This document shows, in pieces, positions 7,438 to 16,999 of a DNA stretch of 64,000 nt. Where the stretch lies: assembly GCA_038250835.1 (NCBI GenBank), contig JBBSBY010000002.1, forward strand, positions 59,962-123,961, in the 5' to 3' direction. The notes under the pieces are model-generated. The model did not search any database. It was given only the letters and a program-made list of their open reading frames with translations, and was not told where the DNA came from. The stretch comes from JBBSBY01 sp038250835 (GTDB lineage Bacteria; Desulfobacterota; Desulfomonilia; Desulfomonilales; Desulfomonilaceae). The number at the start of each line of letters is the position of its first letter. Within the stretch, counting starts at the first letter, position 1. The translations under genes and the position numbers were made by a program.

Positions 7438-8901
7438 CTACACTTTCAAACCCATTTCAGGCCAAATTATCAGGATCGAAATTAACAAAAGGAGTAACAT
7501 CATCGATGAAATGACGGCTCCCTTTCGATACAATTCTTCGTCTCCCGAGTAATCGCCGGTATAAGTTACAAAAGCGAGTGAAGCGCCTTCCAATGTAATA
7601 CCCGGCAGTCCGGAAGCGACCAACAACGCAAATACCACAAGCAGTTGAGACACACCCAAAGGTATGGCCACCAGCATCGCCACAGGCGCCAGAACTACGA
7701 AAACAAATACGTTTGCAATAACATTTGACAAGAGGAATATTACTAGTGAGAAAACGACCAAAAACACTGAGTTGTGGAAATTGGCAAATATTCTCGTCAT
7801 GATCGACGCAGCCCATTGGGCTGCTCCAGTGTCAAGCAGGCAAAAGGATAGACTCAATGAGCCGGCGCAAAGCAGAATTAAATTCCATGAAGAGCTGTTG
7901 AAATCATTAAGATCTAAAACTCGCGTGATAAAGAGAAAGATTCCTGGTACGAGTAATAAAGAAGCTTTATCTATACCAGCAAGCAGTGGAACAAAGCTTT
8001 GCAAGGACAGCAGACTGATAGCCGCCGGTAGAGCTACGCCTGCGAATACTTCCCCGCTGCTAATTTTGCCGCAACGAATGAGGCGCTCATGAATAATATG
8101 TGCGGTATTCGAAGAGAATACTTTATGGGGTTTGAAAAGGAACACTCCCGTCAATGCGAGGATGCCGACCATCAACCAACCAATGGGAGCCATGTAGTAT
8201 GAAAAATCCAAAAAAGTCGGCTCGGACCCAGTTAGACGACGTAGGATGCTCAATGAAATGATGCTTCGAGGCGCCGCAAAAAGCGTAATCATGCCGGCGA
8301 TACTGCACAGACAAGTTAGACCAAAAAACAATTCTTTGCCAGGTTTTTTAGATGCGCGATCTGTGGAATTCATATCGGTAATAAACCACAAGATCGGGAA
8401 AATGGATGCGGCCAACACGGAATTCAGTAGGAAGTGACTGAGAAGAGCAACCAGAAGACAAAGGGCTAAATACATCCTTATAGGCGACGCCGATGCCGTG
8501 AAAAGAAAATAAAAGACGATCCTCTTGACGAGTCCGGTCTTAATGAGCCCCGCGCTCAAAGATAGAGATCCTATAATAAAAATAATCGATGGGTCAGTGA
8601 AATCCCCGAATATTTTGCCGGCAGGCCTGAGTAAGAATAATCCCTGAACCATGCCGAACATTAACCCAATCACACCCACCGACATAGAGCTGAACGCCAG
8701 CCACACTCCACCGGCTAGAACCAGGCCTAGCGCTCCCCTTCCTTCACGAGTCAATTCAATGGTTTTTCCGGGTTGGTCGGAGGCCACACTTGGAAATTCC
8801 GGTAGAAAATACATTACAAGAAAAATAATTAGGCCGGCTAAAATTGCCAGTTCATCAGTGTCCGAACTTTTGGACCCCAACCCGACATCTGATTCAGGCA
8901 T
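7438..8901 (-). CDS. SLC13/DASS-type (ArsB/NhaD superfamily) membrane permease
   Basis: The 487-residue protein has about a dozen hydrophobic segments. A short hydrophilic N-terminus is followed by TELAILAG-type helices and the repeated architecture of divalent anion:sodium symporters. Recognisable are FTDPSIIFIIGSLSLSAGLI in the first half and FLLSNVIANVFVFVVLAPVA in the second, which match the two inverted-repeat ligand hairpins of the family. GGAGGG lies 7 bases before ATG 8901. The substrate may be a di- or tricarboxylate, sulfate or another anion; it cannot be told from sequence. It stands between zapB-like and the PAS-AAA+ regulator, all leftward. Confidence 0.75.
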   Translation of the reverse strand: MPESDVGLGSKSSDTDELAILAGLIIFLVMYFLPEFPSVASDQPGKTIELTREGRGALGLVLAGGVWLAFSSMSVGVIGLMFGMVQGLFLLRPAGKIFGDFTDPSIIFIIGSLSLSAGLIKTGLVKRIVFYFLFTASASPIRMYLALCLLVALLSHFLLNSVLAASIFPILWFITDMNSTDRASKKPGKELFFGLTCLCSIAGMITLFAAPRSIISLSILRRLTGSEPTFLDFSYYMAPIGWLMVGILALTGVFLFKPHKVFSSNTAHIIHERLIRCGKISSGEVFAGVALPAAISLLSLQSFVPLLAGIDKASLLLVPGIFLFITRVLDLNDFNSSSWNLILLCAGSLSLSFCLLDTGAAQWAASIMTRIFANFHNSVFLVVFSLVIFLLSNVIANVFVFVVLAPVAMLVAIPLGVSQLLVVFALLVASGLPGITLEGASLAFVTYTGDYSGDEELYRKGAVISSMMLLLLLISILIIWPEMGLKV

Positions 8902-9004
8902 GCGGACCCTCCGGATCTCCTCGGTTAAAGCTTTAAAGGAAAGGAGGACTCGGCTTCGCCCGGCTTGCCGAGATCTGTGAAGAGACTAGTTATATGGCTT
9001 TGAA

Positions 9005-10399
9005 TTAGCATTCAATGTTGTACTGCTTGAGTTTTCTCCATAATGTGCTGCGCGCCCATCCCAAAAGAGTCGCGGCTTTTGTTTTTCGCCCTCCCGCCTT
9101 TTTCAAGGCGGCCTCAATCATTCTGCGTTCCGTGTGCTCCCAGTTCAGGGTGTCGGCGCCCACTTTATCTTCAGGGGAATGCGCCGCATGAGTCGCGGCA
9201 ATCGGATAATTAGAGTCAAACTTGGCCACATGTCCCGGTAAATGAACAAGTCTTATATGATCGCAGTCGCACACGTCAACCGCAAACTCCATGATACTTC
9301 GTAATTCTTTCAAATTTTCCGGATAATCATAGGATAATAAAGCCCTGTGGGCTCTCGGACCGAATTGTTTAATTTTTTTATTAAATTTTACTGCCATCGT
9401 CCTCAAACAATAATCAAGTAGGACGTTTATGTCATCGCGTTTGTCGACAAGCGGCTTCAATTTTAACGGCATGGCGCTGAGTCGATAGTAGAGATCTTCT
9501 CTAAATCGGCCTTCTTTTACCAAAACTTTTAAATCCGAGCGCGTTCCGGCAATGAGTCGAACATCAACATGAACTCCTTTTGCGCTCCCCACGGGATAAA
9601 TAATACTTTCATCAAGGAAAGTAAGTAGTTTTGATTGGATGCCGATAGGCAAATCCGCCACATCCGATAAATATAAGCTTCCGTTGTGAGCTAATCTAAG
9701 TTTACCGGTCTTCTCCAGACCACCGGAAGAAGCTTTACCTCCGGAATCTCCAAATAATTCCGTTTCCAAAACAGGTTCCGATGTATCACAACATTCCAGC
9801 ATCACAAAAGGACCGTGATTTCTTGCAGAAAGCTGGTGAACCGCTTCAGCTATATAGTCCTTACCCATTCCCGGATCACTCTGAATTAAAACTGAAGAAT
9901 CGGTTTGCGCTACCGCAGGTATACGTTGATAGACCCTTTTTAAATCCTGGCTGACTCCCACAACTCTTCCGCTTAGAAGAGCTCTTCCAAACTCAAATTC
10001 CGGCTCTTTTCTCTTCTCCAGCTTTCGGTAGGTGGCGATGAAACCGACTAGCCGGTCGGTTCCATTCACTATGCCGGCAGCGCTTATAAATACTGATATT
10101 TTTTTTCTGTCTCCGGTTAGAATATCCGCTTCCGCTGATACAGGTTCTGAATCCGCTTTTAAGCGGGCTTGCAAGCAACTGGATACACAAATGCTGCTCC
10201 GGACTATGTAGCGGCAGGGCAGCCCTAAAATTTCTTTTTGTGTAAATCCCGTTAACGCTTCAAATGCTCGATTCGCTATCAGAACTTTTCCGGCGCCGTC
10301 CATAACCAATACAGCCAAAGGAATGGCGTTAATAAATTGTTGCAATTTAATTGGAGATTCATACAGATCTTGAATCGATGAATGCATGGTACGGTCCAC
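9005..10399 (-). CDS. PAS-AAA+-Fis regulator of the NtrC class with a degenerate sigma-54 contact loop
   Basis: Domains in order: an N-terminal PAS domain (about residues 15-125) carrying a cysteine group PCRYIVRSSICVSSC often seen in deltaproteobacterial regulators, an AAA+ domain (about 150-370), and a C-terminal Fis-type helix-turn-helix (KAATLLGWARSTLWRKLKQY). The AAA+ core is divergent. Walker A is SDPGMGKD instead of GESGTGKE. The GAFTGA loop that contacts sigma-54 is replaced by DSGGKASSGG. The Walker B region is GSLYLSDVADL instead of GGTLFLDEIG. Sensor and arginine-finger motifs (FREDLYYRL) remain. It therefore probably does not activate sigma-54 in the normal way. The start is either GTG 10399 or ATG 10387. 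It lies downstream of the nuo operon. Confidence 0.8.
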   Translation of the reverse strand: MDRTMHSSIQDLYESPIKLQQFINAIPLAVLVMDGAGKVLIANRAFEALTGFTQKEILGLPCRYIVRSSICVSSCLQARLKADSEPVSAEADILTGDRKKISVFISAAGIVNGTDRLVGFIATYRKLEKRKEPEFEFGRALLSGRVVGVSQDLKRVYQRIPAVAQTDSSVLIQSDPGMGKDYIAEAVHQLSARNHGPFVMLECCDTSEPVLETELFGDSGGKASSGGLEKTGKLRLAHNGSLYLSDVADLPIGIQSKLLTFLDESIIYPVGSAKGVHVDVRLIAGTRSDLKVLVKEGRFREDLYYRLSAMPLKLKPLVDKRDDINVLLDYCLRTMAVKFNKKIKQFGPRAHRALLSYDYPENLKELRSIMEFAVDVCDCDHIRLVHLPGHVAKFDSNYPIAATHAAHSPEDKVGADTLNWEHTERRMIEAALKKAGGRKTKAATLLGWARSTLWRKLKQYNIEC

Positions 10400-10488
10400 T
10401 GTGATTTTCTCGTATAACGGCGATATCAGAAAATTTTGCGATTTAAATGGTTAGCTGCAGGATTACGGACACCATAGCCTTTTTCCGC

Positions 10489-10500
10489 GTATGGCCATAC
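10489..10500. promoter_or_regulatory. Perfect 12-bp palindrome upstream of the PAS-AAA+ regulator
   Basis: GTATGGCCATAC lies about 90 bases upstream of the regulator's start, inside the 330-base gap 10400-10730 between this gene and nuoN. It may be an operator, perhaps autoregulatory, since Fis-type helix-turn-helix dimers bind such symmetric sites. Nothing else was recognised in the gap and no clear terminator follows nuoN. Confidence 0.3.
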
Positions 10501-10730
10501 CCCTGATGAGTAGAGTATGCGAGAATAGATCGCCGAAAAATTATAGCTCTAAAATGGAGGATTTCGAAGTCGCGCTGAATGACGGCTTCTAAATTACTTC
10601 CATTGCAGCCATAAACTCCAATTGAAATATGAAACTTACAGAGCTTTTAGAATGTTAAAGAAGGTCAACACGGGTCTTTGATTATTTATGTATACGCTGA
10701 GTAGCGGTACCCCCAAACTATACCCTAAAA

Positions 10731-12248
10731 CTACCTTCCAGTCAAAGCCAAACTGAGGATATTGAGAAGCGGTGTCGGCAATATCCCAATAGAAATTACA
10801 AGGAACATAAGCGCCGCAAGAGCAATTCCAGTGGATAAAGAGGAATCCGAAGTTATTGATTCATTCCCATGATCGTTTGAATACATCGAGATCATTATAC
10901 GGAGATAATAGAATAGGCCTATGACACTGTTTATTATTAATACAGTAACCAAAAGCCACAAGGATGAGCCGACACCGGCTGTAACCAGATAAAATTTAGC
11001 CAAAAATCCCGCCGTTACGGGTATGCCCGCCAACGACAATAGCATAATTGAAAATACCGCCGCAAGCCAGGGTCTACGCCAGGCCAATCCCCTGTAGTCA
11101 CTGATCTCGTCCGCGTCTCTATCGGATTTGGACAAAGCCGTGATAACTCCGAATGCTCCCAACGTAGCTGCGAAATATGCGATGAAGTAAAATGTTACCG
11201 CAATGGATTCTTTTGCCAGTAATCCGATCACCACATATCCCATGTGAGAAATGGATGAATAAGCAAGCACGCGTTTGACGTTGGTTTGGAAAAGCGCCGC
11301 AATGTTCCCGAAAAACATCGAAGCTATAGCCATTAAACTAAGAAGGAACACCATCCTGGGGTCGGCGACCGTCTCCGTGGACGTGAGTAATCGAAATAAC
11401 ACCGCAAACACAGCCGCTTTACTAACAGTGGCTATGAACCCGGTGATGGGCGCGGGGGCGCCTTCATAGACATCGGGTGTCCACATCTGAAACGGAAACA
11501 GGGATAGCTTGAAACCAATTCCCACGAAAATCAAAGCCATACCGGCTAGCGCCATGGTAGTCCATTGTGCTGTCGCAATCATGGTGGAGAATTGCATGGA
11601 TCCGGTTTCGCCGTAAATGAGCGCAATTCCAAAGAGCAAAAACGCATCCGAAGCCGCCGCCAAAATCAAGTATTTAAAAGCCGCTTCCAGACTTTTCTCA
11701 TTTGAGCGTGTGTATGCAATAAGTCCATAAAGCGCAATGTTGATCAATTCCAAGCCGAGGAAAAAGCTTACCAAATGATTACTAACCACAACAATGCCGC
11801 CGCCCAGAACCGCCAGGAGCAATAGCGCATAATATTCCTCAGCGGGTTCATTCTTTATCTTCAAATATCCGTAAGAAAGCAGTAGGACCGACAACCCTGC
11901 GGTTAATATTAGACCCAGGAAAATAAGACCATAAAAATCAATAACAAGTAACGGAGTCACCTGACGCGGTATCTCATCAAGCATCAGGAATATGGACAAA
12001 AACGCAGCGACAAGTGCGACTATGGCCATAATGTAAATCTGAAAATGGATTTTGAAATTCTCGAACAGCTTATCCACTTCAGACAACATATGAGGATTTA
12101 CTCTACCGGGTGGCCGGAGCGCACTGCCGCGTAAAGCCTTTGTCAGTAACCTATGACGTAGAAATCCAATAGTAAGCAGAAGAAGCGTCGCGGCTGCGGC
12201 TAAAATTACAAAAGGCAGCAAGTTGAATATATCGTGAAATGTTATCAA
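10731..12248 (-). CDS. nuoN: NADH-quinone oxidoreductase subunit N
   Basis: NuoN is an antiporter-like proton-pumping subunit of the complex I membrane arm. The 505-residue product has about 14 membrane helices. The conserved pumping residues are visible: the glutamate in FLGLELINIALYG, the lysine in GIGFKLSLFPFQMW, and a later lysine in TVSKAAVFAVLFR. The YSSISHMGYV motif is also present. It is the last gene of the nuo operon, starting 4 bases beyond the nuoM stop. A typical proteobacterial NuoN is about 480-500 residues, so it is full length. Confidence 0.96.
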   Translation of the reverse strand: MITFHDIFNLLPFVILAAAATLLLLTIGFLRHRLLTKALRGSALRPPGRVNPHMLSEVDKLFENFKIHFQIYIMAIVALVAAFLSIFLMLDEIPRQVTPLLVIDFYGLIFLGLILTAGLSVLLLSYGYLKIKNEPAEEYYALLLLAVLGGGIVVVSNHLVSFFLGLELINIALYGLIAYTRSNEKSLEAAFKYLILAAASDAFLLFGIALIYGETGSMQFSTMIATAQWTTMALAGMALIFVGIGFKLSLFPFQMWTPDVYEGAPAPITGFIATVSKAAVFAVLFRLLTSTETVADPRMVFLLSLMAIASMFFGNIAALFQTNVKRVLAYSSISHMGYVVIGLLAKESIAVTFYFIAYFAATLGAFGVITALSKSDRDADEISDYRGLAWRRPWLAAVFSIMLLSLAGIPVTAGFLAKFYLVTAGVGSSLWLLVTVLIINSVIGLFYYLRIMISMYSNDHGNESITSDSSLSTGIALAALMFLVISIGILPTPLLNILSLALTGR

Positions 12249-12252
12249 AATT

Positions 12253-13767
12253 TCACCTAATTAGCTTATTTAAAACAAACCTCGTTTCTAAAGTATTTTC
12301 GTGATGCGCCGCCGCCATATTGGACTGCGTGTTCTTCATTACAGCGGCGGTTTTATTCAAAATAGGTTGCGGGTGCACGCCAATCCAAATGATTACAACC
12401 GCGGAAATGAAAACTATGCTTAACTCTCTTAATGACAGATCCGGCAGAGTCTCTTTGCTCGAAGGGCCGAAAAATACCTTGTACATCATCCATAAACAAT
12501 AAACTGCTGAAAACACCAGCCCCGCAGCCGCAAAAGCGGTAGTTTTTACGCTCACAGGATAAACGCCGGCAAGGATTAAAAATTCTCCTGCAAAATTGGC
12601 CGTTCCGGGGAGCCCAAGGGAAGCTAGAGCAAATAACATGGCAAATCCCGCAAGTACTGGAGCTTTGCCCCAAAATCCTCCCATCTGTCCCATGTCTCTG
12701 GTGTGGATCCGTTCCTGAATCATTCCCACTAAAACAAACAAAGCGCCCGTACTGACACCGTGAGCCACCATCTGCAGGACCGTCCCTTGCAAAGCTAATT
12801 CGTTAAAGGCAAATATCCCGATCAGCACAAATCCCAAATGGCTGACACTGGAGTAAGCGACCAATCTCTTCAAATCTGTTTGGGCGAACGCCATTGCAGC
12901 TCCGTAGATTATGCCCAAAACTCCGAACAGCATCGCCACAGGCGCAAGATCAATAGAAGCGCCGGGAAACAGAGGCAGCACGAATCGAATAATTCCGTAC
13001 GCGCCTGTTTTCAAGAGCAACCCTGCCAAAATTACACTACCGGCAGTGGGCGCCTCAGTATGGGCGTCCGGTAACCATGTGTGCAGTAGAAAAATTGGCA
13101 ACTTAACCGCAAAAGCCCCAAGGAAACCCAGCGCCAATAGCAATGAAATTCTTGGCGTGAGGGGCGTCCCCAACAGTTTGAAATAATCAAAAGTGAACAA
13201 TCCTGTGGATTGATAATGTATGAAAGCTAAACCGACCATGGCGAAGAGCATAAAAAGGCTGCCGATTTGAGTGAACAAGAAGAATTTCACCGCGGCGTAT
13301 AATCGATTTTCATGTCCCCATATTGCGATTAAGAAATACATGGGGACAAGCATGATTTCCCAAAAAAAGTAAAAGAGTATTAAATCCAGGGCCATAAACA
13401 CGCCGATTATGCCTGCAACGACCGTTAGTAAGTTAAAGTGAAAAAAACCTACTCGATCTTGTATCTCCGTCCATGACACAGCTACTGAAATAATCCCCAA
13501 GAAAACAGAGAGTGCAATCAGCACGAGGCCTAAGCCGTCTAAGGCCAAATGGAAGCTTATTCCAAACTGCGGTATCCACGCGAAGTTGACACTGCGGAGC
13601 CACACATCATTGGAGTTACCTGCGCCAAACCAAAGGATCGCAACCAGCAAGGTGTCTATGGCCAATCCTACCAGCGAAATCCACCGAGCGAAACTAGCCT
13701 TTTTGCCGAATGCCCAGGCGAGCAATCCGGCCAAAAATGGAACTACGATTAACAATATTAGAATCAT
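12253..13767 (-). CDS. nuoM: NADH-quinone oxidoreductase subunit M
   Basis: This is the second antiporter-like proton-pumping subunit of complex I, 504 residues with about 14 membrane helices. Key residues are seen: the glutamate in FFWEIMLVPMYFL, the lysine in AVKLPIFLLHTWLPDAH, and a lysine in LLLKTGAYGI. The characteristic AYSSVSHLGFV is present. Its ATG overlaps the nuoL stop by 4 bases, implying translational coupling. The C-terminus carries a short hydrophilic tail with no recognised motif. Confidence 0.97.
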   Translation of the reverse strand: MILILLIVVPFLAGLLAWAFGKKASFARWISLVGLAIDTLLVAILWFGAGNSNDVWLRSVNFAWIPQFGISFHLALDGLGLVLIALSVFLGIISVAVSWTEIQDRVGFFHFNLLTVVAGIIGVFMALDLILFYFFWEIMLVPMYFLIAIWGHENRLYAAVKFFLFTQIGSLFMLFAMVGLAFIHYQSTGLFTFDYFKLLGTPLTPRISLLLALGFLGAFAVKLPIFLLHTWLPDAHTEAPTAGSVILAGLLLKTGAYGIIRFVLPLFPGASIDLAPVAMLFGVLGIIYGAAMAFAQTDLKRLVAYSSVSHLGFVLIGIFAFNELALQGTVLQMVAHGVSTGALFVLVGMIQERIHTRDMGQMGGFWGKAPVLAGFAMLFALASLGLPGTANFAGEFLILAGVYPVSVKTTAFAAAGLVFSAVYCLWMMYKVFFGPSSKETLPDLSLRELSIVFISAVVIIWIGVHPQPILNKTAAVMKNTQSNMAAAHHENTLETRFVLNKLIR

Positions 13768-15653
13768 GAAAACACCAATGCCGCTACCGTTAAAAGAGCG
13801 CCAAAGATTAGTCCCATGGCATAGTTACGAATATTTCCGGTCTGAATTTCTCCGAAAAGGTAATTGGCCTTCCTCATCACATAGGCAATCCCCTGATAAA
13901 AGTAATCGATGACATCATTCTTGCCGGCTCGCGCCAAATGCGTAAACGGATCTACTATGAAAGTGTAATAAACGAAATCAAACCCCCAGCCATGGAAGAA
14001 GAAGTTGTTCAGGGCCGAGCCCGGCGATGTTTTCAGTAGATTTACGGCTAATTGCGGATCTTTGATGTATGCTTTGTACGCGATATATAACCCGATTAGA
14101 GAGGCGGCGCTCGCTATGATGATTAATACCGCTTCAGTAGTATGACCACTGAGTATTCTGGATACGGGCAAAGCCGTGTGGGTAAATTCCGTAAATAACT
14201 GCGTCTGTCCGAGTACCTCGGGCATTTGAATAAATCCCGAAAATATTGAGAAAAAAGCCAAAATTACCAATGGAATTGAAATTGCCGGCCCAGGCTTATA
14301 GTCAGTCACAATTTTGGCTTCGCCAAAGAAAACCAAAAATACCATTCGGTAAGCATACAAGCCCGTAAGTACGGCCCCAATGATCCCACCTGCCCAGAGC
14401 AAAACATTGCCTTTGGGAGAAGCCCACGCGTGCCACAGTATTAAATCTTTACTATAGAAACCATTTGTGATGAAAGGCAATGCGGCGAGCGCTGAAGCGC
14501 CAATAAGAAAAACCCAAAAGACAAGAGGTATTTGTTTCCGTAGGCCGCCCATCTTGAGCATGTCTTGTTCATGATGGACGCTATTTATTATTGCGCCGGC
14601 GGCCAAAAACAATAAAGCCTTGAAAAACGCGTGATTCGCAAAGTGGAATAGGGCGCCTGACCATGCGTCGACCCCAAGAGCCAAAAACATGTAACCGATC
14701 TGGCTAATTGTAGAATATGCCAACGCCCGTTTGAGATCGGTCTGGACAATGGCGCTGAAACCGGCCAACAACAATGTGAACATGCCGATATAAGCGACAA
14801 AGGATTGCGCAATAGGGGCGAGAATGTACAATCCGTTCATGCGGGCAATCAAATACACGCCGGCGGTGACCATTGTCGCCGCATGAATGAGAGCGCTGAC
14901 GGGTGTCGGACCCGCCATTGCATCCGGTAACCATACCTGCAGAGGGAGTTGCGCTGACTTGCCTACTGCGCCGACAAGCAGCAGCAACGCGGCTGCCGTT
15001 GCCACGAAGGAACCCATTGCCCAAACCTGCGGGGCATTCAGCAGGATTTCTTGAATATTTAAAGTCCCAAGATGGAAAAATAAAAGGAATAAACCCACAG
15101 CGAAAGCGGCGTCTCCAACGCGGGTGACAAGAAACGCCTTAATAGCCGCTTTGTCGTTTTCCGGATCGGTGTACCAAAAGCCGATTAATAGATAACTGCT
15201 CAGTCCCACGCCTTCCCAACCTAAATACAGAAAAAGCAGATTGTCGGCCAACACCAGAATCAACATTGAACTCATGAAAAGATTCATGTAAGCGAAGAAT
15301 CGAGCGTACCCGTCATCGTCTCCCATGTATTCAGTGGAGTAAACGTGAATTAAAAAACCGACAAAAGTAATCACCACGATCATTACAACGGCAAGAGCGT
15401 CTAAGTAAATTCCAAATTTCGGATTGAAACCCGCAACATTCATCCAGTCGGCAAATATAAAAGCTATTCTGTAATCATCGGGAGGAGAAGTTATAAATGA
15501 GTAAGCTATCGCGGCAGTGACCAGCGCTGATAATCCGACCGAACCCGCTCCGATATAAGATATAGCCGGCTTGGACAAACGCGATCCAAGAACCGTTAAG
15601 AAGAGGAAACCAAATAACGGTAAAGCGGGTACAAGCCAGATTAATTTGAACAT
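13764..15653 (-). CDS. nuoL: NADH-quinone oxidoreductase subunit L
   Basis: NuoL is the distal proton-pumping subunit of complex I, with the long lateral helix along the membrane arm. At 629 residues it has full length. Pumping residues are visible: the glutamate in LGWEGVGLSSYLLI and the lysine in GAVGKSAQLPLQVWLPDAM. The histidine-rich ALIHAATMVTAGVYL and the YSTISQIGYM motifs follow. The C-terminal part (GWGFDFVYYTFIVDPFTHLA onward) matches the lateral-helix and last-helix region. It starts 1 base after the nuoK stop. Confidence 0.97.
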   Translation of the reverse strand: MFKLIWLVPALPLFGFLFLTVLGSRLSKPAISYIGAGSVGLSALVTAAIAYSFITSPPDDYRIAFIFADWMNVAGFNPKFGIYLDALAVVMIVVITFVGFLIHVYSTEYMGDDDGYARFFAYMNLFMSSMLILVLADNLLFLYLGWEGVGLSSYLLIGFWYTDPENDKAAIKAFLVTRVGDAAFAVGLFLLFFHLGTLNIQEILLNAPQVWAMGSFVATAAALLLLVGAVGKSAQLPLQVWLPDAMAGPTPVSALIHAATMVTAGVYLIARMNGLYILAPIAQSFVAYIGMFTLLLAGFSAIVQTDLKRALAYSTISQIGYMFLALGVDAWSGALFHFANHAFFKALLFLAAGAIINSVHHEQDMLKMGGLRKQIPLVFWVFLIGASALAALPFITNGFYSKDLILWHAWASPKGNVLLWAGGIIGAVLTGLYAYRMVFLVFFGEAKIVTDYKPGPAISIPLVILAFFSIFSGFIQMPEVLGQTQLFTEFTHTALPVSRILSGHTTEAVLIIIASAASLIGLYIAYKAYIKDPQLAVNLLKTSPGSALNNFFFHGWGFDFVYYTFIVDPFTHLARAGKNDVIDYFYQGIAYVMRKANYLFGEIQTGNIRNYAMGLIFGALLTVAALVFS

Positions 15654-15654
15654 A

Positions 15655-15963
15655 TCAGCCTCTCATGCGGCTGGGGATATCGGAATCCAAACTTCTAAAC
15701 GTGTTGTATAGCTGTAGCACCAGAGCCAATCCCACCGCCAATTCCGCCGCGGCCATCGTCAGAATGAAAATAAACATCACCTGACCGTCAGCCTTTCCCC
15801 AACGCGAACCGGCGACGATAAAAGCTAAAGCCGCCGAATTGAGCATGATTTCTATAGACATCAGCATGAAAATAATATTTTTTCGAACGAGTAGGCCTAC
15901 TGCGCCTATCCCGAACAGTATTCCTGCGACAATGAGGCCGTATTCAAAGGGCGGCGCCGGCAT
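15655..15963 (-). CDS. nuoK: NADH-quinone oxidoreductase subunit K
   Basis: A 102-residue three-helix subunit of complex I, related to MrpC. The membrane-buried glutamates used in proton coupling are present in MSIEIMLNSAALAF (helix 2) and AAELAVGLALVLQLY (helix 3). The length is exactly that of the family. The start codon shares a base with the nuoJ stop, and nuoL follows at once. The spacing and order are standard for a nuo operon. Confidence 0.97.
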   Translation of the reverse strand: MPAPPFEYGLIVAGILFGIGAVGLLVRKNIIFMLMSIEIMLNSAALAFIVAGSRWGKADGQVMFIFILTMAAAELAVGLALVLQLYNTFRSLDSDIPSRMRG

Positions 15964-16472
15964 TATTGTTCATCTCCTTGGTTCGAGTTTCGGCGACAGA
16001 GGTGATACGCCCCCACGAGTCCGCCCAGCAGCAAGATGGAAGCAAGTTCAACTCCGAGTAAATATGGGCCGAAAAGAGCGGCGCTCACCGCTTTCGGCCC
16101 AATTTCAAGGCCTGCCCCGGGATTATTCGGCGACATTAGCAGAGCTATTAATAATTGAATCAGCAGTATGCCGATCATCACTCCCGGGAAGAACCATTCC
16201 TCACGTTTTATTCCGGAGCGTTCCTGTTCGCCGGCTTCACTGCCCGGGCTCAAGAGCATAATTATAAAAACAAATAAAACAATGATTGCGCCTGCGTAAA
16301 TAATGATTTCCAACGCGGCCGCAAACGGCGCCCCAAAGGAAAAAAACATCAGCGCTACTGCGAAAAATGAGACCACCAGATATAGTATGGCGTGCACCGG
16401 CTTGGTTCGTGTAATAACCATTACGGTGGATATGATCGCCACAATTGCTGATATGTAAAAAAGCCAGTTCAT
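15963..16472 (-). CDS. nuoJ: NADH-quinone oxidoreductase subunit J
   Basis: A 169-residue membrane subunit with five hydrophobic segments. It contains the conserved ALEIIIYAGAIIVLFVF motif of helix 3, which carries the pi-bulge region involved in coupling quinone reduction to pumping. Length and gene order (nuoI before, nuoK after) match the family. The gap to nuoI is 8 bases. Confidence 0.95.
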   Translation of the reverse strand: MNWLFYISAIVAIISTVMVITRTKPVHAILYLVVSFFAVALMFFSFGAPFAAALEIIIYAGAIIVLFVFIIMLLSPGSEAGEQERSGIKREEWFFPGVMIGILLIQLLIALLMSPNNPGAGLEIGPKAVSAALFGPYLLGVELASILLLGGLVGAYHLCRRNSNQGDEQ

Positions 16473-16480
16473 CGCTTCCC

Positions 16481-16996
16481 CTAAGGAATCAAGCTGTGTA
16501 TATCGACCGGTGGGAACTCATTTTCATCTTGGCCCTTGTCCTTTCCGTCAATTGCCAGTCCGCACACATTGTAAAAATTATAATCGTGGTACTTCCCTGT
16601 TCCATCTATGAGAAGATGCTCTTTTTCGTAAACGAGTGCCTGCCTGTGGTACTCACCCATTTCAAAATCATTGGTCAACTGAATAGCTCGCGTGGGACAA
16701 GCGTCTTCGCAAAAACCACAAAATATACATCTCGAAAAATTGATCCTAAAGAATTCCGGGTACCGCCGACCACCCGGATCTTCTGTGGCTTGTAATGCAA
16801 TACAGTCCACCGGACACACTGCGGCGCACAAGTAACAGGCTACACACCTCTCGTTACCGTCCGGATCTCTTGACAGAATGATTCGGCCTCTCCATCTGGG
16901 TGGAATGTAAGGCTGTTCTTTCGGATACTCAACAGTGACCGTTTTTGTAAACAGGTGTGCAAATATGCGCCCTAAGGTTTTTATATAGCCGAGCAT
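16481..16996 (-). CDS. nuoI: NADH-quinone oxidoreductase subunit I (two 4Fe-4S clusters)
   Basis: NuoI carries clusters N6a and N6b that pass electrons from NuoG to NuoB. Two full CxxCxxCxxxCP motifs are visible in the 171-residue product: CVACYLCAAVCPVDC and CIFCGFCEDACPTRA. An N-terminal amphipathic segment (IKTLGRIFAHLFTK) precedes a conserved YPxxxPxxPPRWRGR stretch. It lies 3 bases after nuoH. Confidence 0.97.
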   Translation of the reverse strand: MLGYIKTLGRIFAHLFTKTVTVEYPKEQPYIPPRWRGRIILSRDPDGNERCVACYLCAAVCPVDCIALQATEDPGGRRYPEFFRINFSRCIFCGFCEDACPTRAIQLTNDFEMGEYHRQALVYEKEHLLIDGTGKYHDYNFYNVCGLAIDGKDKGQDENEFPPVDIHSLIP

Positions 16997-16999
16997 ACC

